NCBI RefSeq assembly: GCF_017948485.1
Contig: NZ_JAFFSX010000014.1
Coordinates: 62,001 to 126,000 of the forward strand
DNA: 64,000 bases
Source of the DNA: Streptomyces sp. GESEQ-35
GTDB taxonomy: Bacteria > Actinomycetota > Actinomycetes > Streptomycetales > Streptomycetaceae
Direction of reading: 5' to 3'
In this document: positions 42,888 through 51,431 of the stretch, in pieces
Position numbering within the stretch: the first letter of the stretch is position 1
Layout of the letters: every line of letters starts with the position of its first letter
The notes under the pieces: model-generated
Database searches by the model: none
Seen by the model: the letters and a program-made list of their open reading frames with translations, nothing else
Told to the model about the DNA's origin: nothing
Translations under genes and position numbers: made by a program

Positions 42888-44306
42888 TCAGCCGACGGGC
42901 GGCATGTCCGTGGGGCTGGAGTCGAGGCCCGGCCGTTTGACGGCCCAGGCATCGCGGGTGAAGTCCGGGATCTCGACCGGGCGGCCGTTCCTCGCCAGGG
43001 ACTCGGCGCTCAGGGGGACCGCCGCGCACCAGGCAGCCGAGTCGTACACGTCGATGTCGGGCGCCAGGCCGGCCCGCATCAGCTGGACGGTGCGCCATTG
43101 CAGGACGTAGTCCATGCCGCCGTGACCGCCGTTGTTCGCGGCGTCGTCGCCGACCTTCCGCCACAGCCAGTGGTCGAACTCCTTGCGGTAGTCGGCGAAG
43201 TCGCGCCAGGTGTGGCCACCATGGTCCGGTTCGAGGTAAACACGCGCGCCCGTCGGGGCGGGCCCGACGTAGTCCTCGACGATTCCGCGACTGCCGGCGA
43301 GGGAGTTGATCCTGCTGTACGGCCTGGGCGAACTCACTTCGTGCTCGGCCCGGATGATCCTGCCTCTCTCGGTCTCGATGAGGCAGGTGACCAGGTCACC
43401 ATTGATGTACGTCTCCTTCCAGGACGGGTGGTCCCGGGGGACGAAACGCTCGCGGTAGTCGGCCAGTCCTTTGGGAGCGGTCGCGGTGGCGCTCAGGGTG
43501 GCCATCCGGTCGCCACGGTTGATGTCCATGGCCGCCGCGATGGGGGCCAGCCCGTGCATGGGGTAGAGGGACGCGGTACTGCGGGTGTGCCACAGCCGCC
43601 GCCAGGAGTCTGTGTAATAGGTGTCGGAGAAGAGGAGTTCACGCAGGTCGTGGAGGTAGCCGCCATGGCCGTTGGTGATGTCGCCGAACAGACCGGCGTG
43701 CGCCATCCTCAGCATGGCCAGTTCGTTGCGGCCGTAGCTGCAGTTCTCGGAGAGGAGAAGGTGCTTGCGGGTGCGCTCGGAGGTGTCGACCAGGTCCCAC
43801 AGCTGGCGCAATTCGGTCGCGACGGGGAGTTCCACCACGGCGTGCCTGCCGCTCAGCAGCGCGGCCTTGCCGTGCTCGTAGTGGAATTCCCAGGGGGTGG
43901 CGACATACACCAGGTCGATGTCGTCGCGCCGGAGCATCTGGGCGTACGAGTCGGCTGATCCGCCGTATTCGGCGGGGCGGGGCTCGCCCTTGCTCACCAG
44001 CAGCTCGGCGGCGCGCCGCGCGCGGTCGGCGCGAATGTCGCAGACGGCCGTCACGGTGCAGCCGGGCACGGCCGCCCACCCTGTGATCATGCCTCCGCCA
44101 CGGTTGCCCAGGCCGATGACACCGACGCGGACGGTTCTGTGGACCTGGAACGGCACGCCGATCATGGGCTTCTGTCCGGGTCGGCGGCGGGGTGCCTGCC
44201 CGGTCGCGGCGGCGGGGGCCGCAACGGTCATCCCAGCGGCGAGCGCGCCGGTGGCGACGGCTCCGCCCAGGAGCAGCCGGCGTGAGACAGCGGGCGTTTC
44301 GGACAT
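42888..44306 (-). CDS. Secreted Gfo/Idh/MocA-family protein (GH109 glycosidase-like)
   Basis: 472-residue NAD(P)-binding protein with a twin-arginine-type signal (SRRLLLGGAVATGALAAG, with an AAPAAATG processing region). A Rossmann fold follows (VRVGVIGLGNRGGGMITGW). The sequence WEFHYEHGKAALLSGRHAVV, LLLSENCSYGRNELAML and NGGHGGMDYVL fits glycoside hydrolase family 109, which removes alpha-N-acetylgalactosamine by an NAD-dependent redox mechanism. Tat export suits a cofactor-loaded enzyme folded in the cytoplasm. The exact sugar specificity is inferred. It is monocistronic, with the 3' end facing the MerR gene. Confidence 0.88.
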   Translation of the reverse strand: MSETPAVSRRLLLGGAVATGALAAGMTVAAPAAATGQAPRRRPGQKPMIGVPFQVHRTVRVGVIGLGNRGGGMITGWAAVPGCTVTAVCDIRADRARRAAELLVSKGEPRPAEYGGSADSYAQMLRRDDIDLVYVATPWEFHYEHGKAALLSGRHAVVELPVATELRQLWDLVDTSERTRKHLLLSENCSYGRNELAMLRMAHAGLFGDITNGHGGYLHDLRELLFSDTYYTDSWRRLWHTRSTASLYPMHGLAPIAAAMDINRGDRMATLSATATAPKGLADYRERFVPRDHPSWKETYINGDLVTCLIETERGRIIRAEHEVSSPRPYSRINSLAGSRGIVEDYVGPAPTGARVYLEPDHGGHTWRDFADYRKEFDHWLWRKVGDDAANNGGHGGMDYVLQWRTVQLMRAGLAPDIDVYDSAAWCAAVPLSAESLARNGRPVEIPDFTRDAWAVKRPGLDSSPTDMPPVG

Positions 44307-44712
44307 GACGGCACACTCCTCTGTGGTGTGGCATGCATCACTGCCGGGGGCACTGTCGGGACTGTTGGGGCATGACTCTGCGGGCTCCGACGGTACATGT
44401 CAATACGTGCTCGATATAGGGCAGTTCCGAGCAGGATCAAGCATGGACGCGTGACTGACGGATCGTCAGTCGGGTCGGTTCGTCACCAAATCAGCACAGG
44501 GGAAGTCAAGGCGGGTGTCGACATGGGCTCTTGGCCAGCACCGAACCAGCACAGGAGTCAGCACGCCACCGTCCAATCACCAGCAAGCATGGGGGCCGGA
44601 CTCATAGGTCGGCCCTGAACTATGTTGTCCCGCCACATGTGCCCCTGACCTGCATGTTCCTACGGTGTCCCGACACGTACCCGTCCCCACCGCACACGAG
44701 GAAGTGGCGCAC
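44307..44712. other. Intergenic region without a convincing gene
   Basis: 406 bases between the divergent GH109-like and MHS transporter genes. It contains an inverted repeat (44453-44471) and two imperfect copies of an A/C-rich segment around CAGCACAGG (about 44490-44502 and 44542-44556). Short open frames here (for example 44397-44618) have no recognisable content. Promoters of both flanking genes should lie here. Confidence 0.6.
44453..44471. promoter_or_regulatory. GACTGAC-N5-GTCAGTC inverted repeat
   Basis: Perfect seven-base arms around GGATC in the region shared by the GH109-like and transporter genes. It is a candidate operator; no T tract follows, so a terminator is less likely. Confidence 0.4.
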
Positions 44713-46098
44713 ATGGCCTCCGCAGCATCCGCTCCACCAACGCCAAGCAACCTCAAGCGCATCGTCGCCGCCAGCCTCATCGGCACCACCATCGAGTGGT
44801 ACGACTTCTTCCTGTACGGCTCCGCAGCCGCTCTCGTCTTCAACAAGTTGTTCTTCCCGGACTCCGACCCGCTCGTCGGCACCCTGCTGTCGTTCCTGAC
44901 GTACGCGGTCGGATTCGCCGCGCGTCCGCTGGGCGCGCTCGTCTTCGGACACTACGGCGACCGGCTCGGGCGCAAGAAGCTGCTGGTGCTGAGTCTGCTG
45001 CTGATGGGCGGGGCGACCTTCGCGATCGGGCTGCTGCCCACCCACGCGACCATCGGCTCCGCCGCTCCGGTGCTGCTGACCGTGCTGCGTCTGGTCCAGG
45101 GCTTCGCGCTCGGCGGCGAGTGGGGCGGGGCCGTGCTGCTGGTGTCCGAGCACGGGGACGCTCGGCGACGCGGTTTCTGGGCTTCATGGCCGCAGACGGG
45201 GGCGCCCGCGGGGCAGCTCCTGGCGACCGGCGTGCTGTCGTTCCTGACCGCCGTGCTGTCGGACAGCGCGTTCGGCAGCTGGGGATGGCGGATCCCGTTC
45301 CTGCTCTCCGGTGTGCTGGTGATCGTCGGTTTGTGGATTCGTCTGTCTGTCGATGAATCGCCCGTCTTCAAGCGGGCGTTGGCGCAGGCCGAGGCCCGCA
45401 AGGCCACGGGGGTCGCGGCGGCCGAGAAGCTCCCGCTCGTCTCCGTGCTGCGGCACCACTGGCGAGACGTGCTGGTGGCGATGGGCGCTCGCATGGCGGA
45501 GAACATCAGCTACTACGTCATCACCGCCTTCATCCTCGTCTACGCCACCACCTCGGCCGGCGTCTCCAAGCAGACCGCGCTGAACGCGGTGCTCATCGCC
45601 TCCGCCGTGCACTTCGCCGCGATTCCGCTGTGGGGCGCGCTGTCGGACCGGATCGGCCGCCGACCCGTGTATCTGCTGGGCGCCGTCGGAATCGGGCTGT
45701 GGATGTTCCCGTTCTTCTCGCTCATCGACACCGGCGGCTTCGGCAACCTGATCCTCGCCGTGACCGTCGGTCTGGTGCTGCACGGGGCGATGTACGCGCC
45801 CCAGGCCGCCTTCTTCTCCGAGATGTTCGCGACCCGCATGCGTTACTCCGGCGCCTCCATCGGCGCCCAGTTCGCCTCGGTCGCGGCGGGCGCGCCGGCG
45901 CCGCTGATCGCCACCGCGCTACTGTCCGACTACGGCAGCTCCACGCCGATCGCGCTGTACGTCATCGGCGCGTCCGTGCTGACGATCGTGGCTGTCGGGG
46001 TGGCGAAGGAGACCCGCCACCGTGACCTGGCCGATGTCGAGCAGCCCACCGACGCGGCGCCCGCCGCGGCGCAGGCCGCGGACGCGCGTACGGCCTGA
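44713..46098 (+). CDS. MHS-family MFS transporter
   Basis: 461-residue twelve-helix proton symporter of the metabolite:H+ symporter (ShiA/ProP/KgtP) group. The group's hallmark TIEWYDFFLYGSAAALVF is in the first helix, with GHYGDRLGRKKLL in loop 2-3, RLVQGFALGGEWGGAVLL in helix 4 and DRIGRRPVYLLGA in the central repeat. Its substrates are usually organic acids or betaines. The ATG at 44713 has a GAGGAAG site; the GTG at 44665 is upstream of it. Next to a PucR regulator and a hydroxybutyrate-type dehydrogenase, a hydroxy- or keto-acid substrate is likely. It is convergent with PucR. Confidence 0.92.
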   Translation: MASAASAPPTPSNLKRIVAASLIGTTIEWYDFFLYGSAAALVFNKLFFPDSDPLVGTLLSFLTYAVGFAARPLGALVFGHYGDRLGRKKLLVLSLLLMGGATFAIGLLPTHATIGSAAPVLLTVLRLVQGFALGGEWGGAVLLVSEHGDARRRGFWASWPQTGAPAGQLLATGVLSFLTAVLSDSAFGSWGWRIPFLLSGVLVIVGLWIRLSVDESPVFKRALAQAEARKATGVAAAEKLPLVSVLRHHWRDVLVAMGARMAENISYYVITAFILVYATTSAGVSKQTALNAVLIASAVHFAAIPLWGALSDRIGRRPVYLLGAVGIGLWMFPFFSLIDTGGFGNLILAVTVGLVLHGAMYAPQAAFFSEMFATRMRYSGASIGAQFASVAAGAPAPLIATALLSDYGSSTPIALYVIGASVLTIVAVGVAKETRHRDLADVEQPTDAAPAAAQAADARTA

Positions 46099-46121
46099 TC
46101 GGCTGCCTGTTCCCTGAGCCG

Positions 46122-46151
46122 AACGGCCCTGTACGCCCGTGCGTGCGGGGC
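46122..46151. terminator. Weak hairpin between transporter and PucR genes
   Basis: CGGCCC (46122-46127) pairs with GGGCCG (46146-46151), with a second short GC/GU stem inside. It lies between convergent genes and may end both transcripts. Confidence 0.45.
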
Positions 46152-46165
46152 CGCCGCCGTGGTCA

Positions 46166-48112
46166 TCACTTCGGTGGCGATGCCGACAACCGGTGCAGCC
46201 GCAGGGCGAGTTGGATCTCCAGGGCACGGGCCGGGCTCTGCCAGTCGGCGCCCAGGAGGCGGCCGACACGCTCCAGGCGCTGGGCGACCGTGTTCACGTG
46301 GACGTGCAGGTCGTCCTTGGTGCGGGCCGGGCTCATGCCGCAGGCGAAGTAGGCGTCGAGGGTGCGTAGCAGATCGGTGCCGCGGCGTTCGTCGTAGCCG
46401 ACGACCTGGCCGATGGTGTGGTCGACGAAGCCGGCGATGTCCCGGCCGCCGGCGAGGAGCAGGCCGAGGAATCCGAAATCCTCGGCGGCGGAGCCGTCGC
46501 CGTGGCGGCCGAGCAGCCGCAGGGCGTCGAGGCACCGGCGGCCCTCCTCGTAGGCGGCCGCTACCGCATCCGGGCGGGCGGCGAGATCCGCCACGGGGGC
46601 GGAGGCGCCGACGGTGACCGCCTCGTGGACGGCCGTGCCGAGGTGTACGGCGGTGCGGCGGGCCAGTTCGGTGGCGGTGTCCCCCTGGTCGAGGGGCAGC
46701 AACAGGACCGTGCCGCCGTCGCGGGCCGCGGCCAGCCCGTGCCGGGTGGCGGCGAGGTGCGAGGCGGCGGACCAGAGGCGCCGACGGGCCGCCGCCTCCT
46801 GGTCGGCGTCGGCGGCAACGCCGTCGAGGCGGGCAGCGAGGACCACATGGGCGGCGTCGAGGTCCGCGTGGAGTCTCGCCGCGCGCTCGCGCAGCAGGCG
46901 GGGATCGCGGTCCCGGGCGTCCAGCAGATCGTCGAGGAGTTCACCGCGGACGCGCTGTTCGGCCTCGGATGCGGAGCGTCGGGCGAGCAGCAGAAGCGAG
47001 GTGACCATCGCGGCGCGTTCCAGGGTGCGCTGGTCGACGGGGTCGAGGCCGGGATGGCCGCGCAGCACGAGCGCGCCGAGCAGTTCGCCGCCGGCGGCCA
47101 CCGCGGCGATCCAGTCGTCCGCGTGCCGCACGGCATGCCCTTCGGCCCGGGAGGCTTCCAGGGCCTGGGCGGGTGCGTCGGTCGCCTCGGTGAACTGGAC
47201 CGTGCCGTCGAGGACTTCGGAGACGGCGGCGGCCACGTCGTGTACGCCGCCGCCGCGCAGCACGAGTTCGGCGAGCCGGTCGTGGACGTCGGAGGCACGC
47301 TCGATGACGCCGCTGCGGTCCTGGATGATCTCGTTGGCCTTCTCCAGGTCGGCCAGGGCCGAGCGGGTCTCGGCGAGCAGGTTGGCGGCGTCGATGGCGG
47401 CCGCGGCCAGGGCGGCGAAGGAGCCGAGCAGTGCGATCTGCTCCCGCTCGAAGACCCGGGCCCTTCGGTCGGCGGCGAAGAGCACGCCGATCACGTGCTG
47501 CCCCAGCATGAGCGGCACACCGAGGATGGCGACCAGGCCCTCGTCCCGCACGCCCGCGTCGATGGTGAGGGTGTGCTGGAAACGGCCGTCCTTGAAGTAG
47601 TCCTCGGTGACGTACGGCCGGGCCGTCTGGGCGACGAGGCCGCCGAGCCCCTCCCCCATCCCGAGCCGCAGCTGCTGGAAGCGTGCCGCGACCGAGCCCT
47701 CGGTGACCCGCATGTAGGTGTCACCCTTCGCGGGGTCGTTCAGGCTCAGGTAGGCGACGTCCGTGCCGAGCAGGGAGCGGGCCCGCTGCACGATCGCCTG
47801 GAGGACGGCGTCCAGATCCCGCAGTCCTGCCAGGTCGTGGGCCGTCTCGAACAGGGCGGACAGCTCCGCCTCGCGTCGGCGTCGTCCCTCCAGCTCCGCG
47901 CGCACGCGCAACGCGCTCAGCTTGGCGCGCTCGAGCGCGGCGACCCACTCGGCGGCGCGGCCCTCGGCGCGGGCCTGCAACACCGGCTGCTCGTAGGCCT
48001 CGGCGGAGGCGCCGCGGGCCAGCAGGTCGAGGAACGGCGCCTCGGCGCTGCCGGCACTCGCTCCGGCACCGGTGGCGGAACGTTCGGCGGACTGCACGTG
48101 ATCGCGGGACAT
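46166..48112 (-). CDS. GAF-domain PucR-family regulator
   Basis: 648-residue regulator. A GAF domain lies at about residues 90-265 (LFETAHDLAGLRDLDAVLQA, LGVPLMLGQHVIGVLFAADR), a helical and GGDEF-like middle follows and the PucR-type C-terminal HTH is TLDAYFACGMSPARTKDDLH with NTVAQRLERVGRLLG. PucR members regulate use of purines, amino acids and hydroxy acids. An in-frame ATG at 48130 is also possible; the ATG at 48112 (MSRDHVQ) was chosen for its context. It sits between the transporter and the SDR dehydrogenase genes and probably regulates both. Confidence 0.9.
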   Translation of the reverse strand: MSRDHVQSAERSATGAGASAGSAEAPFLDLLARGASAEAYEQPVLQARAEGRAAEWVAALERAKLSALRVRAELEGRRRREAELSALFETAHDLAGLRDLDAVLQAIVQRARSLLGTDVAYLSLNDPAKGDTYMRVTEGSVAARFQQLRLGMGEGLGGLVAQTARPYVTEDYFKDGRFQHTLTIDAGVRDEGLVAILGVPLMLGQHVIGVLFAADRRARVFEREQIALLGSFAALAAAAIDAANLLAETRSALADLEKANEIIQDRSGVIERASDVHDRLAELVLRGGGVHDVAAAVSEVLDGTVQFTEATDAPAQALEASRAEGHAVRHADDWIAAVAAGGELLGALVLRGHPGLDPVDQRTLERAAMVTSLLLLARRSASEAEQRVRGELLDDLLDARDRDPRLLRERAARLHADLDAAHVVLAARLDGVAADADQEAAARRRLWSAASHLAATRHGLAAARDGGTVLLLPLDQGDTATELARRTAVHLGTAVHEAVTVGASAPVADLAARPDAVAAAYEEGRRCLDALRLLGRHGDGSAAEDFGFLGLLLAGGRDIAGFVDHTIGQVVGYDERRGTDLLRTLDAYFACGMSPARTKDDLHVHVNTVAQRLERVGRLLGADWQSPARALEIQLALRLHRLSASPPK

Positions 48113-48188
48113 GGTCACAGGATTCCCCATCGCACCGCCGCCCCGTCAGCCCTGTGGACAACTCGACGGGCCTGCGGCAGCGGCCCGC

Positions 48189-48989
48189 TCAGTGGGCGGT
48201 CCAGCCGCCGTCGAGGACCAGCGAGGTGCCGGTCACGAAGGAGGCCTGCGGACCGCACAGATAGGCCACGGCCTCGGCGACCTCCTCCGGTTCGATCAGC
48301 CGTTTCACGGCGCTGTCCAGCAGCAGCACCTCGGACAGGACACGCTCCTCGGGAATGCCGTGCGCCCGGGACTGGTCGATGAGCTGCTTCTCGACCAGTG
48401 GGGTGCGCACATAGGCGGGGCACACACAGTTCGAGGTGACTCCATGGGCAGCGCCTTCGAGGGCCGCGGTCTTGGACAGTCCCTCCAGTCCATGTTTGGC
48501 GGCCACATAGGCCGACTTGAAAGCCGAGGCGCGCAGCCCATGGACGGAGGACACATTCACGATCCGGCCCCAGCCCTGTCCATACATGTGGGGCAGAGCG
48601 CCGCGGATGAGCCGGAACGGTGCCTCCAGCATCACGGTGAGCACCGTGTGGAAGACGTCCGGCGGGAACTCCTCGATGGGGCGGACCAGTTGCAGCCCGG
48701 CGTTGTTGACGAGGACGTCCGTGCCCGCCGCGGCAATCTCCGCGGCGTCCAGGTCGGTGAGGTCGAGGACGTGCGGCTCGACCGTACCCGCCAGGTCCCG
48801 GGCCCCCTCGGCGAGTGACTCCAGGCCCTCGGCGTCCCGGTCGACCGCTCTCACCTTGGCCCCGGCGGCCGCGAGCCGCAGCGCACAGGCTCGGCCGATA
48901 CCGCCGGCGGCACCGGTGACGAGGGCGGTACGGCCGCCGAGGTCGAGCGAGGGGGCATGGGGTCCCGGGAGGGAGCTGCTAGCCGTCAT
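48189..48989 (-). CDS. 3-hydroxybutyrate-dehydrogenase-like SDR
   Basis: 266-residue classical short-chain dehydrogenase. The cofactor motif is TGAAGGIG (residues 25-32), with NNAG near 93, catalytic Ser in VNVSSVHGL and the YxxxK pair in SAYVAAKHGLEGLSKTAA. The long C-terminal insertion (VCPAYVRTPLVEKQLIDQSR, then PEERVLSEVLL) is typical of D-3-hydroxybutyrate dehydrogenases, which interconvert hydroxybutyrate and acetoacetate with NAD. It lies 76 bases upstream of PucR on the same strand. With the MHS transporter it forms an apparent hydroxybutyrate-use set. Confidence 0.9.
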   Translation of the reverse strand: MTASSSLPGPHAPSLDLGGRTALVTGAAGGIGRACALRLAAAGAKVRAVDRDAEGLESLAEGARDLAGTVEPHVLDLTDLDAAEIAAAGTDVLVNNAGLQLVRPIEEFPPDVFHTVLTVMLEAPFRLIRGALPHMYGQGWGRIVNVSSVHGLRASAFKSAYVAAKHGLEGLSKTAALEGAAHGVTSNCVCPAYVRTPLVEKQLIDQSRAHGIPEERVLSEVLLLDSAVKRLIEPEEVAEAVAYLCGPQASFVTGTSLVLDGGWTAH

Positions 48990-49043
48990 GGCACGACCCT
49001 AGGCAGCGTCCACGCCCCACCACATGTGCTCAGAACCCATACT

Positions 49044-49523
49044 TCAGCTGAAACTCATAGGGTCGAACCATGTGGGTGCGTCCGACAGGGCCTGCTTGAT
49101 CCGCAGCAGCCCGAACTCGTTGAGCTCGGGCAGGGCGTCCACGTCGAACCAGCCCACCTCCAGCGACTCGTCGTCGTTGACCCGCGCCTCGCCGCCGACG
49201 GCCCGGCAGCGGAAGGTGATGTCCATGTACTGGCAGACGTCGCCGTTGGCGTACGTGACCTGCTCCAGCGCCTGCACCAGGACGACCCGTTCGGGGACAC
49301 AGTGCACCGCGGTCTCCTCCTCGACCTCCCGTACCGCGCAGGCCGCCGGCTGCTCCCCCGGATCGGGGATGCCGCCGATCACCGACCACCTGCGGGTGTC
49401 GGAACGGCGGCCCAGCAGCACTCTGCCGTCGTCGTCGAAGACGATGGCGGTGACTCCGGGGAGCCACAGCAGTTGCTGACCGGCCGAGGCCCGAAGCGTA
49501 CGGATGAAGTCAGGGGTAGCCAT
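49044..49523 (-). CDS. NUDIX hydrolase
   Basis: 159-residue pyrophosphohydrolase. The Nudix box reads GGIPDPGEQPAACAVREVEE followed by ETAV, fitting G-x5-E-x7-R-E-U-x-E-E with Thr instead of the usual Gly near the end. An N-terminal strand (LLWLPGVTAIVFDDDGRVLL) and C-terminal ESLEVGWFDVDALPELNEF complete the fold. It removes a nucleoside diphosphate-linked moiety; the substrate is unknown. It lies 57 bases upstream of nothing on its own strand and is probably monocistronic or read with the lnt gene above it. Confidence 0.93.
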   Translation of the reverse strand: MATPDFIRTLRASAGQQLLWLPGVTAIVFDDDGRVLLGRRSDTRRWSVIGGIPDPGEQPAACAVREVEEETAVHCVPERVVLVQALEQVTYANGDVCQYMDITFRCRAVGGEARVNDDESLEVGWFDVDALPELNEFGLLRIKQALSDAPTWFDPMSFS

Positions 49524-49580
49524 GAGTCCGACCCTAACGGGCCGGTTCCCTCACCTCGAGATCGTTCCGAAGGCGTACGG

Positions 49581-51191
49581 CTACACGTCACGGGCGCGTC
49601 GCCCGCGCACACCCGCCCCGATCGCCCAGCCGAGTCCGCCCGCGGCGACCAGGACCAGGGAGATCTCCGGCAGGATGCCCAGCTTCGTGGCGGGTGTCTC
49701 GGAGGAGCGCAGCGGCACCTTCTGGACCAGCGAGTCGGCCACGAACATGCCCGTCTTCTGGGTGATCTTCCCGTCGGGCATGATGATCGCGCTCACCCCG
49801 CTGGTCACCGGCACGGTGACGGTCCGGCTGTGCTCGACGGCGCGGACCCGGGACATGGCGAGCTGCTGGTAGGTCATCTCGCTGCGGTCGAAGGTCGCGT
49901 TGTTGCTCGGTACGGAGATCATCTGCGCGCCGTCGGTGACCTCGGAGCGTACGGCCCAGTCGAAGGCGGCCTCGTAACAGGTGACCAGGCCGACCTTGGC
50001 GCCGTCCATGGTGAACACACCCGGATCGCTGCCTCGGCTGAAGTCCTGGCGGACCATGCTCGTCCAGTCGCTGTTGATGGCCCCGATGAGCGAACGCAGC
50101 GGAAGGTACTCGCCGAACGGCTGGATCTGCCGCTTGTCGTACGTGTCGATCGGTCCCTTGACCGGGTCCCACAGAATCTGCTCGTTGAAGAGCTTGCCGT
50201 CCCGTTCCACGACGCCGCCGACCGAGATGGGCACACCGATCGCCCTGGCCGCCTGGTCGATGACGGCGCGGGCGTCGGCATTGGCGAACGGGTCGATGTC
50301 CGAGGAGTTCTCGGGCCACAGCACGAAATCGGGCTGGGCGACCTTGCCCGCCTTGACCTCGGCGGCCAGACGTTCCGTCTCTTTCGCGTGATAGTCGAGT
50401 ACGGCCCGCCGCTGGGCGTTGAACTCCAGTCCGGCCTGGGGCACGTTGCCCTGGACGACGGCGACGGTCGCGGTGCCGTCCTCGGCCTTGTCGCTCACCA
50501 GCGGCCGGGCGGCCACGGCCCCGATCACCGGGACGGCCACGCTCAGCAGCGCCGCCGCGGCGGCGCCCCGCCGGACGGCGTGGGTGCGCCGACCTTCGAT
50601 GGCCAGGCGTACGACCTCGTACAGGCCGAAGCCGCCCAGGACGACCGCGAAACCGAGCACCGGGGTGCCCCCGACCGCGGCGAGCGACAGGAAAATCCCG
50701 TCCGCCTGCCCGAACGCGACCTTGCCCCACGGGAAACCCTCGAACGGGACACGCGCGCGTGCCGCCTCCGAGGCGACCCACACAGCGGCCGCCCACACCG
50801 GCCAGCCGGGCAGCCTCGACACCGCGGCGATGCCCGCGCCGGCCAGCGCCACGAAGATCGCCTCGATCGCGGTCAGCGCGAGCCAGGGCCCGGAGCCGAC
50901 CTCCACACCGGTCCACACCAGCAGCGGCAGCAGGAACCCGAGGCCGAACAGATAGCCGAGGCCCAGGCCCGCCTTCCAACTGCGGCCGCGCAGCACCCAG
51001 CCGAAGACCGCGAAGGCCGGCAGGGCGAGCCACCACAGGGTGCGTGGCGGAAAGCTGATGTAGAGCAGCACTCCGGAGAGCGCCGCGACGGCGGCCGGAA
51101 CGAGGCGCGCGAGCCGCGCTCGGCGCGAGGCGGGCGCGTTCTGCGGTGGCAGCTGATCCGACTCGTCCACGGAGGTTGCGGTGACGGTCAC
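49581..51191 (-). CDS. lnt: Apolipoprotein N-acyltransferase
   Basis: 536-residue inner-membrane enzyme that adds a third acyl chain to the N-terminal cysteine of lipoproteins. Six or so helices fill residues 30-225 and a nitrilase-fold domain follows. The catalytic triad is visible: Glu294 (VLWPENSSD), Lys353 (TYDKRQIQPFGEYLP) and Cys405 (LVTCYEAAF), with the Lys-Cys spacing of E. coli Lnt. No Ppm1-type mannosyltransferase is fused or adjacent. It is divergent from the O-antigen-ligase-like gene across a 240-base region. Confidence 0.95.
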   Translation of the reverse strand: MTVTATSVDESDQLPPQNAPASRRARLARLVPAAVAALSGVLLYISFPPRTLWWLALPAFAVFGWVLRGRSWKAGLGLGYLFGLGFLLPLLVWTGVEVGSGPWLALTAIEAIFVALAGAGIAAVSRLPGWPVWAAAVWVASEAARARVPFEGFPWGKVAFGQADGIFLSLAAVGGTPVLGFAVVLGGFGLYEVVRLAIEGRRTHAVRRGAAAAALLSVAVPVIGAVAARPLVSDKAEDGTATVAVVQGNVPQAGLEFNAQRRAVLDYHAKETERLAAEVKAGKVAQPDFVLWPENSSDIDPFANADARAVIDQAARAIGVPISVGGVVERDGKLFNEQILWDPVKGPIDTYDKRQIQPFGEYLPLRSLIGAINSDWTSMVRQDFSRGSDPGVFTMDGAKVGLVTCYEAAFDWAVRSEVTDGAQMISVPSNNATFDRSEMTYQQLAMSRVRAVEHSRTVTVPVTSGVSAIIMPDGKITQKTGMFVADSLVQKVPLRSSETPATKLGILPEISLVLVAAGGLGWAIGAGVRGRRARDV

Positions 51192-51431
51192 TCCCGGAGT
51201 GTACGGCCGGTGACCTTGCCGCCGACAGCGCGGTCCGCGGGCCGGTACGGGCGTTCCCCCAGCTCGGGCGCCACATCATTCCTGCGCAACTCGGCGCAAC
51301 TCATCCACAAACCGTTCATCACCCGTTACGGTGTGCCGGAGCCTTTGTCGTACGGCCGCTTTCGGCCGGATGGCCGAGGCACGTCACAGGTCGGGGGACC
51401 GGGTTCGGGGGGCGGGGTGGGTTCCACGGGG

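Noticed and set aside
42671..42952. Minus-strand open frame downstream of the GH109-like gene
   Set aside because: It overlaps the end of that gene in another frame and has no recognisable fold or ribosome site. It could be remnant sequence.
44397..44618. Short plus-strand frame in the intergenic region
   Set aside because: It has no ribosome site or recognisable content and falls in repeat-bearing promoter sequence.
48957..51416. Very long plus-strand open frame preceding the O-antigen-ligase-like gene
   Set aside because: It is antisense to the dehydrogenase, NUDIX and Lnt genes, and its translation is low-complexity Arg/Gly/Asp-rich. Only the last 355 codons read as protein.
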